A DNA stretch of 10,014 nt, taken from NCBI GenBank assembly GCA_910589135.1, contig CAJUSL010000058.1, positions 1 to 10,014 of the forward strand, given 5' to 3'. The notes beneath the pieces were generated by a model. That model was not told the origin of the DNA and ran no database searches. It was given only the letters and a program-made list of their open reading frames with translations. Positions 6,405-10,014 of the stretch are shown here, piece by piece. Both the position numbers and the translations under genes were made by a program. Origin of the DNA: an uncultured Eggerthellaceae bacterium (lineage in GTDB: Bacteria > Actinomycetota > Coriobacteriia > Coriobacteriales > Eggerthellaceae). The first letter of the stretch is position 1. Every line of letters starts with the position of its first letter.

Positions 6405-6445
6405 GTCCAAACACGAACGTCTAGAAGCGGGTGCCGGCAGAAGAC

Positions 6446-7723
6446 ATGTCCCTCATAGTCGCAAAATTCGGCGGAACGTCCGTCGCTTCGCCCGAGCGCA
6501 TCAAGAACGTGGCGAAGCGCCTTGCCGCCATGCGCGACGCGGGCGACCAGGTCGTCGCCGTCGTGTCGGCGATGGGCAAGACCACCGACGAGCTCATGGG
6601 GCTCGCCGCCGCCGTGAACGCCAACCCGCCCGCCCGCGAGCTCGACCGCCTGCTGTCCACGGGCGAGCAGGTCTCCATGACGCTGCTCGCGCTGGCCCTC
6701 GAGGCCATGGGATATCCGGCCATCAGCTTCACGGGCCGCCAGGCGGGCATCGAGACGAACGGCACGCACAACAAGGCGAAGATCGTGAAGGTGCACAACG
6801 AACGCATCCTGAAGGCGCTCGACGAGGGACGCATCCCCGTGGTGGCGGGCTTCCAGGGCATCGACGCCAACGGCGACATCACCACGCTGGGGCGCGGGGG
6901 CAGCGACACCACCGCCGTGGCCGTGGCGTGGGGCATCGGCGCCGACGTCTGCGAGATCAATTCCGACGTCGACGGCGTCTACACCACCGACCCGCGCGTG
7001 TGCCCGCGCGCGAGGAAGCTCGACGCGGTCTCCTACGACGAGATGCTCGAGCTTTCCAGCGTGGGGTCGGGCGTGCTGCAGTCGCGCGCGGTCGAGTTCG
7101 CGAAGAAGTGGGGCGTCGTCATCCATTCGAGGTCCGCGTTCTCCGACAAGGAGGGCACATACGTTAAGGAGGAGTCTCCCGTGGAACAGGCCGTCATTAC
7201 GGGAATCGCCCACGACACGTCCGAGATGAAGGTCACCATCCGCCACGTGCCCGACACCACCGGCGTCGCGGCCAAGGTGTTCTCGGCACTTGCGGGCAAC
7301 ATGGTGAACATGGACATGATCATCCAGAACACCTCGCTCGACGGCGCGACGGACATCTCGTTCACGTGCCCGGCCTCCGACCTTCCGCGTGCGAAGGAGG
7401 CCCTCGCCGGCGTCATGGACGAGATCGGCGCGGCGGGCATCGACGTCGACGAGGACGTCGCGAAGGTGAGCCTTGTGGGCACCGGCATGAAGTCCACGCC
7501 CGGCGTGTCGGCCAAGGCGTTCCGCACGATGGGCGAGAACAACATCAACATCCTGGCGATTTCCACGTCGCCGATCAGGCTGTCCATGGTGATCGAGGCG
7601 CACGAGGCGCAACGCGCGGTGCAGGTGCTGCACACCGCGTTCGACCTGGACGCCGACAGCGTCTTCGAGGAGACGCAGCTCTCGGCCGAGGAGATCGCCG
7701 ACAAGATGAAGAAGGGGAGATAG
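6446..7723 (+). CDS. lysC: Aspartate kinase (aspartokinase), alpha subunit
   Basis: A 425-residue aspartokinase that phosphorylates L-aspartate with ATP, the first step toward lysine/diaminopimelate, threonine and methionine. The N-terminal kinase domain shows KFGGTS (residues 7-12), STGEQVSM, LGRGGSDTTAVAVA and VDGVYTTDPR. Two C-terminal ACT domains follow (about 256-330 and 340-410), with VNMDMIIQNTS and NINILAISTSPIRLSMVI, the layout of lysine-plus-threonine-inhibited enzymes such as that of Corynebacterium. The ATG at 6446 gives the usual MSLIVAKFGGTS N-terminus. An in-frame GTG at 6431 would add five residues, and neither start has a strong ribosome binding site, so the exact start is uncertain. 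The stop TAG abuts the asd ATG with no gap. An internal start at 7181 probably yields a separate beta subunit. It is transcribed from the extended -10 at 6366-6374. Confidence 0.96.
   Translation: MSLIVAKFGGTSVASPERIKNVAKRLAAMRDAGDQVVAVVSAMGKTTDELMGLAAAVNANPPARELDRLLSTGEQVSMTLLALALEAMGYPAISFTGRQAGIETNGTHNKAKIVKVHNERILKALDEGRIPVVAGFQGIDANGDITTLGRGGSDTTAVAVAWGIGADVCEINSDVDGVYTTDPRVCPRARKLDAVSYDEMLELSSVGSGVLQSRAVEFAKKWGVVIHSRSAFSDKEGTYVKEESPVEQAVITGIAHDTSEMKVTIRHVPDTTGVAAKVFSALAGNMVNMDMIIQNTSLDGATDISFTCPASDLPRAKEALAGVMDEIGAAGIDVDEDVAKVSLVGTGMKSTPGVSAKAFRTMGENNINILAISTSPIRLSMVIEAHEAQRAVQVLHTAFDLDADSVFEETQLSAEEIADKMKKGR
7165..7174 (+). promoter_or_regulatory. Internal ribosome binding site for the aspartokinase beta subunit
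   Basis: TAAGGAGGAG inside the lysC coding region is the strongest Shine-Dalgarno in that gene and ends 6 nt before an in-frame GTG (7181). The codons around it (GTT, AAG, GAG, GAG, TCT) depart from the G/C-ending bias of the rest of lysC, consistent with selection on the nucleotide signal rather than on the protein alone. Confidence 0.75.
7181..7723 (+). CDS. lysC: Aspartokinase beta (regulatory) subunit from an internal in-frame start
   Basis: Starting at GTG 7181, codon 246 of lysC, the same frame encodes a 180-residue product beginning MEQAVITGIAHD. It consists almost wholly of the two ACT regulatory domains. Aspartokinases of Bacillus subtilis (LysC), Corynebacterium and mycobacteria are alpha2beta2 enzymes whose beta chain arises in exactly this way and binds the inhibitory amino acids. 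The boundary here, just between the kinase and ACT domains, matches that architecture, and its size is close to the corynebacterial beta chain. Evidence is the AAGGAGG with a 6-nt spacer plus family precedent; expression is not shown. It lacks the kinase motifs and would be catalytically inactive alone. Confidence 0.72.
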   Translation: MEQAVITGIAHDTSEMKVTIRHVPDTTGVAAKVFSALAGNMVNMDMIIQNTSLDGATDISFTCPASDLPRAKEALAGVMDEIGAAGIDVDEDVAKVSLVGTGMKSTPGVSAKAFRTMGENNINILAISTSPIRLSMVIEAHEAQRAVQVLHTAFDLDADSVFEETQLSAEEIADKMKKGR

Positions 7724-8773
7724 ATGAGCTGGGAGAAGCAGATTCCCGCACGTCCCGTCGTTGCCGTGGCGGGCGCCACGGGCGCGGTGGGGCGCGAGTT
7801 CTTGAAGGTGCTGCACGAGCTGGACTTCCCGGCCGGCGAGGTGAGGGCGCTTGCGTCCGCGCGTTCGGCGGGGAAGATGCTGCCGTTCGAAGGGTGCGGC
7901 GACGTGCCCGCGGGCGAGCTCGAGGTGCGCGAGATGACGCCTGCGGCCTTCGAAGGCGTCGACATCGCGCTGTTCTCCGCAGGCGCGGGCGTGTCGAAGC
8001 AGATGCGCCAGGCGGTCGCCGACGCGGGCGCCGTCATGATCGACAACTCGTCGGCGTTCCGCATGGACGCCGACGTCCCGCTGGTGGTCCCCGAGGTCAA
8101 CCCCGAGGACGTGAAGTGGCATTCCGGCGTCATCGCCAACCCCAACTGCTCCACCATTCAGATGGTGGTGGCCTTGAAGCCGCTGTACGACCTGGCGCGC
8201 ATCAAGCGCGTCGTCGTGTCGACCTACCAGGCCGCCTCCGGCGCCGGCGCCGCCGCGATGGACGAGCTGTACGACCAGACGCGCCAGTTCCTCGACGGCG
8301 CGTCCGACGACGAGCTCGACGTGAACGCGTTCCAGCACCGCATCGCGTTCAACTGCATCCCGCACATCGACGTGTTCCTCGACGACGGCTCCACCAAGGA
8401 GGAGTGGAAGATGGTCGCCGAGACCAAGAAGATCATGCATGACGACGCCCTCGCGGTCAGCGCCACGTGCGTGCGCGTGCCGGTGCTGCGCTGCCATGGC
8501 GAGTCCATCAACGTGGAGTTCGACGAGGAGGTGGGCATCGAGGCGGCCCGCGCGGCGCTCGAGGCCGCCCCGGGGGTGTGTGTCATGGACGATCCCGCCT
8601 CATGCGAGTACCCCATGCCGGGCCTTCTGGCGAACACGCTTCCCGTCTACGTCGGACGCCTGCGTCGCGACGCCTCCGTTGAGCACGGCCTGGCGTTCTG
8701 GGACGTCGCGGACCAGATCCGCAAGGGCGCGGCTTTGAACGCCGTCCAGATCGCATTGCTTCTTGTCGGGTAA
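7724..8773 (+). CDS. asd: Aspartate-semialdehyde dehydrogenase
   Basis: A 349-residue cytosolic enzyme that reduces aspartyl-4-phosphate to aspartate semialdehyde with NADPH, using the product of the preceding gene. Visible motifs are the Rossmann signature VAGATGAVG near the N-terminus, the catalytic cysteine in NPNCST (C142), STYQAASGAG with Q169, and the active-site histidine in RVPVLRCHGES (H258). Length and motif order are those of the short bacterial Asd type. The ATG follows the lysC stop immediately, and its ribosome binding site AAGGGGAG (7712-7719) lies within the lysC end, so the two are co-transcribed and probably translationally coupled. Seven to ten extra N-terminal residues before PVVAVAGATG are a little longer than usual but harmless. 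A 12-bp hairpin overlaps the stop codon. Confidence 0.97.
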   Translation: MSWEKQIPARPVVAVAGATGAVGREFLKVLHELDFPAGEVRALASARSAGKMLPFEGCGDVPAGELEVREMTPAAFEGVDIALFSAGAGVSKQMRQAVADAGAVMIDNSSAFRMDADVPLVVPEVNPEDVKWHSGVIANPNCSTIQMVVALKPLYDLARIKRVVVSTYQAASGAGAAAMDELYDQTRQFLDGASDDELDVNAFQHRIAFNCIPHIDVFLDDGSTKEEWKMVAETKKIMHDDALAVSATCVRVPVLRCHGESINVEFDEEVGIEAARAALEAAPGVCVMDDPASCEYPMPGLLANTLPVYVGRLRRDASVEHGLAFWDVADQIRKGAALNAVQIALLLVG

Positions 8774-8783
8774 GAGGCAATGC
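8753..8783 (+). terminator. 12-bp hairpin overlapping the asd stop codon, terminator-like
   Basis: GCATTGCTTCTT (8753-8764) pairs with AAGAGGCAATGC (8772-8783) over 12 bp with one T-G wobble and a 7-nt loop. The last asd codons form the left arm and loop, and the TAA stop (8771-8773) spans the loop end and the start of the right arm. No T-run follows, so it could be a U-less terminator, an mRNA-end stabiliser, or both. Confidence 0.5.
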
Positions 8784-8857
8784 ACGGTCGCTGCGGCTTC
8801 GCGTGGCATCCTTTTGGCGCTTCCATGCTTGCCCTCACGGCACGAAGGCCCCTCGGC

Positions 8858-8881
8858 CGCCCCGCACGCCAGTCCGGGGCG
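8858..8881 (+). other. GC-rich hairpin in the tlyA upstream region
   Basis: CGCCCCG (8858-8864) and CGGGGCG (8875-8881) form a 7-bp stem with a 10-nt loop, 41 nt upstream of the tlyA start. In this GC-rich 149-bp gap a chance stem is plausible. No convincing promoter was seen between asd and tlyA. Confidence 0.25.
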
Positions 8882-8922
8882 TCACACGAACCCTCGCCCA
8901 GGTATGCCCGGCCGGCGTCTCT

Positions 8923-9687
8923 ATGAGTAAGAAGCAAAGGAAGAGATTAGACGATTTGCTGATCGGTCGGGGCCTCTTCCCCGACCGAGAGGCGGCGCTG
9001 CGTGCCGTCATCGCCGGCGAGGTGCTGGTGGACGACGTCGTGGCCGCGAGCGCGGCCGCGAAGGTGGCGCACGATGCTTCGGTGCGCGTGCGCACCCGCG
9101 GCGACGGGCGGTTCGTCTCGCGCGGCGGCCGCAAGCTGCAGGCGGCGCTCGACGGCTTCGGCCTGTCGGCGGCGGGGCTGCGCTGCTGCGACGTGGGCTC
9201 GTCGACGGGCGGCTTCACCGACTGCCTGCTGCAGAACGGCGCCGCCCACGTGGCGTGCGTCGACGTCAACTACGGGCAGCTTGCCTGGAAGGTGCGCAGC
9301 GACCCCCGCGTGACCGTGTTCGAGCGCACCAACGTCAAGGAGGCCGACCCGGCGGCCCTTGGCGCCCCCTTCGACGCCGTCGTCATCGACGTCAGCTTCA
9401 TCGGGCTGGCGCAGCTGGCCCCGGTGCTGGCGCGCCTCTGCCGCCCGGGCTCTCTTCTGGTCGCCTTGGTGAAGCCGCAGTTCGAGTCGCAGCGCGGCGA
9501 GACGGAAGGCGGCGTGGTGCGCGACGAGGCCGTGCGGCTGCGTACCGTGGAGGAGGTGGCGGCCGCGCTCGAGGCGAGCGGCTTTCGGGTGCTCGGCACG
9601 ATGCGCTCGCCCGTGGTGGGCCCGGCCGGAAACGTGGAGTACCTCCTGCACGCTGCCTGCGACAAACGGGGCGGCCAGCGGCCTTGA
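8923..9687 (+). CDS. tlyA: TlyA family rRNA 2'-O-methyltransferase (often annotated hemolysin A)
   Basis: A 254-residue protein with an N-terminal S4 RNA-binding domain (about residues 7-65, RKRLDDLLIGRGLF...) followed by an FtsJ/RrmJ-type methyltransferase. The SAM-binding loop is DVGSSTGGFTD (90-100). A K-D-K-E catalytic tetrad can be placed as K71 (SRGGRKLQ), D156 (VIDVSF), K184 (LVKPQFE) and E239 (NVEYLL). TlyA enzymes methylate cytidines in 16S and/or 23S rRNA using S-adenosylmethionine, which in mycobacteria underlies capreomycin sensitivity; the hemolysin label is historical. The ATG at 8923 fits the family N-terminus but has no recognisable Shine-Dalgarno. The first dozen codons are AT-rich and include AGG, AGA and TTA, rare elsewhere in the window. 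The common downstream partners nadK and recN are absent; an AGCS gene follows instead. Confidence 0.93.
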   Translation: MSKKQRKRLDDLLIGRGLFPDREAALRAVIAGEVLVDDVVAASAAAKVAHDASVRVRTRGDGRFVSRGGRKLQAALDGFGLSAAGLRCCDVGSSTGGFTDCLLQNGAAHVACVDVNYGQLAWKVRSDPRVTVFERTNVKEADPAALGAPFDAVVIDVSFIGLAQLAPVLARLCRPGSLLVALVKPQFESQRGETEGGVVRDEAVRLRTVEEVAAALEASGFRVLGTMRSPVVGPAGNVEYLLHAACDKRGGQRP

Positions 9688-9720
9688 GGCCGGATGGGCC
9701 GCCCGGAAGCGCTGCCGGGA

Positions 9721-9764
9721 TGCGCGAAACCGGACACGGCCGAAGGTTTCTGCGCGAAAACGGA
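9721..9764. repeat. 14-bp direct repeat at 30-bp spacing upstream of the AGCS gene
   Basis: TGCGCGAAACCGGA (9721-9734) and TGCGCGAAAACGGA (9751-9764) match at 13 of 14 positions and are exactly 30 bp apart start to start, about three helical turns. GAAACC (9726-9731) is also the inverted complement of GGTTTC (9745-9750). The copies lie about 95-140 bp before the start codon, where an activator or repressor could bind one face of the DNA. No clear -10/-35 was picked out in this 171-bp gap, and no convincing tlyA terminator: only short stems at 9679-9692 and 9702-9719. Confidence 0.5.
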
Positions 9765-9790
9765 TTCACAACAAACGGCGCGGCGCGACG

Positions 9791-9824
9791 GGTGCCGCGT
9801 GTCCCCTCTGGCACCATTGGTGCC
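9791..9824 (+). promoter_or_regulatory. Mutually exclusive hairpins / operator in the AGCS leader
   Basis: GGCACCATTGGTGCC (9810-9824) is a perfect 7+7 inverted repeat around one base, 34 bp before the start codon. An extra GGTGCC at 9791-9796 can also pair with the same GGCACC (9810-9815). As DNA this could be an operator. As RNA it gives two alternative stems that cannot coexist. Confidence 0.4.
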
Positions 9825-9858
9825 TGACGCTGCCGAGCATGTAGGGGAATGGAAGCAT

Positions 9859-10014
9859 ATGGACGCCATCAACGCAATCACCGACATCCTGATAGACGCC
9901 ACCACCGAGATCGCCAACTTCATGTACACCTGGATCCTGGTGGCGCTGCTGGTCTTCACGGGCCTGTGGTTCTCGTTCAGGACCAGGTTCGTGCAGATCC
10001 GCTATATCAAGGAC
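9859..10014 (+). CDS. AGCS family sodium:alanine/glycine symporter, N-terminal part (3' truncated by window)
   Basis: Only the first 52 codons are inside the window. After an amphipathic N-terminus (MDAINAITDILIDATTEIAN) comes one hydrophobic segment (about residues 22-40, MYTWILVALLVFTGLWFSF), then RTRFVQIRYIKD. The GLWFSFRTRFVQIR stretch is the recognisable start of the alanine-or-glycine:cation symporter family, inner-membrane sodium-coupled importers of alanine, glycine and sometimes other small amino acids. The ATG at 9859 is supported by family alignment. Possible ribosome binding sites are AGGGG (9843-9847, 11 nt away) and GGAAG (9851-9855, 3 nt), neither ideally spaced. Its 171-bp upstream region is unusually rich in repeats, suggesting regulated expression. 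Substrate cannot be predicted from this fragment. Confidence 0.85.
   Translation, partial: MDAINAITDILIDATTEIANFMYTWILVALLVFTGLWFSFRTRFVQIRYIKD

Noticed and set aside
6375..6445. Lysine riboswitch upstream of lysC
   Set aside because: The leader is only about 65 nt and holds a single small hairpin. A lysine riboswitch needs about 170 nt with five helices.
6377..8497. 706-codon antisense open frame across lysC and asd
   Set aside because: Its product is His/Arg/Asp/Val-rich with no family match, which is typical of the antisense frame of a GC-rich gene. The sense strand holds two unmistakable enzymes.
8803..8922. Upstream GTG start extending tlyA by 40 residues
   Set aside because: The added residues are Pro/Arg-rich with no S4-domain similarity. 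The family N-terminus starts at ATG 8923.
9739..9746. GCCGAAGG, resembling a conserved core string of the glycine riboswitch, before an AGCS gene
   Set aside because: The flanking GGAGAG and CTCTCAGGCAAAAGGAC-type segments are absent and the surrounding pairing does not fit, so the match is probably chance.

Overview
This window looks like ordinary chromosomal backbone from a high-GC, anaerobic, actinobacterial-type genome. The best guess is Coriobacteriia, family Eggerthellaceae or a relative. That guess rests on three things: strong G/C bias at third codon positions in every gene, the gene content (a FolD/FchA folate pair, a Pit transporter with a DUF47 partner, a cytosolic zinc-dependent phospholipase C-like protein, and an AGCS symporter), and GTG used beside ATG as a start. 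It is an inference, because no 16S or other phylogenetic marker is present. I see no insertion sequence, phage, CRISPR array, tRNA or rRNA.

Layout. Positions 1-1022 hold the C-terminal part of a RelA/SpoT (p)ppGpp enzyme, followed on the same strand by a glyoxalase II-like metallo-beta-lactamase-fold hydrolase (1084-1764). Converging on these from the minus strand is a two-gene folate operon, fchA then folD (3302 down to 1819), overlapping by one base. A roughly 200-bp divergent intergenic region with a palindrome and an extended -10 separates fchA from a plus-strand phosphate pair: a Pit-type transporter (3505-4560) and its DUF47/PhoU-like partner (4649-5278). A strong bidirectional hairpin (5280-5304) ends that pair and also lies beyond the minus-strand phospholipase C-like gene (6264 down to 5308). 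A second divergent promoter region (6265-6445) drives that gene one way and the lysC-asd operon (6446-8773) the other way. A TlyA-type rRNA methyltransferase follows (8923-9687), and then the first 52 codons of an AGCS sodium:amino-acid symporter (from 9859).

How the genes work together. lysC-asd makes aspartate semialdehyde, the branch point to lysine/diaminopimelate, threonine and methionine. lysC has a very clear internal ribosome binding site and in-frame GTG that should also produce the regulatory beta subunit. FchA and FolD interconvert one-carbon tetrahydrofolate species. This FolD lacks two of the residues required for the cyclohydrolase half-reaction (Lys replaced by Ile, Gln replaced by Phe), so FchA probably supplies that step and FolD acts as a dehydrogenase. 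Pit and DUF47 form a known phosphate-uptake pairing.

No wholly new system is evident. The observations most worth following are the FolD/FchA division of labour, the lysC internal start, the palindrome upstream of pit, the repeat-rich leader of the AGCS gene, and a three-residue duplication in the zinc-finger domain of Rel.
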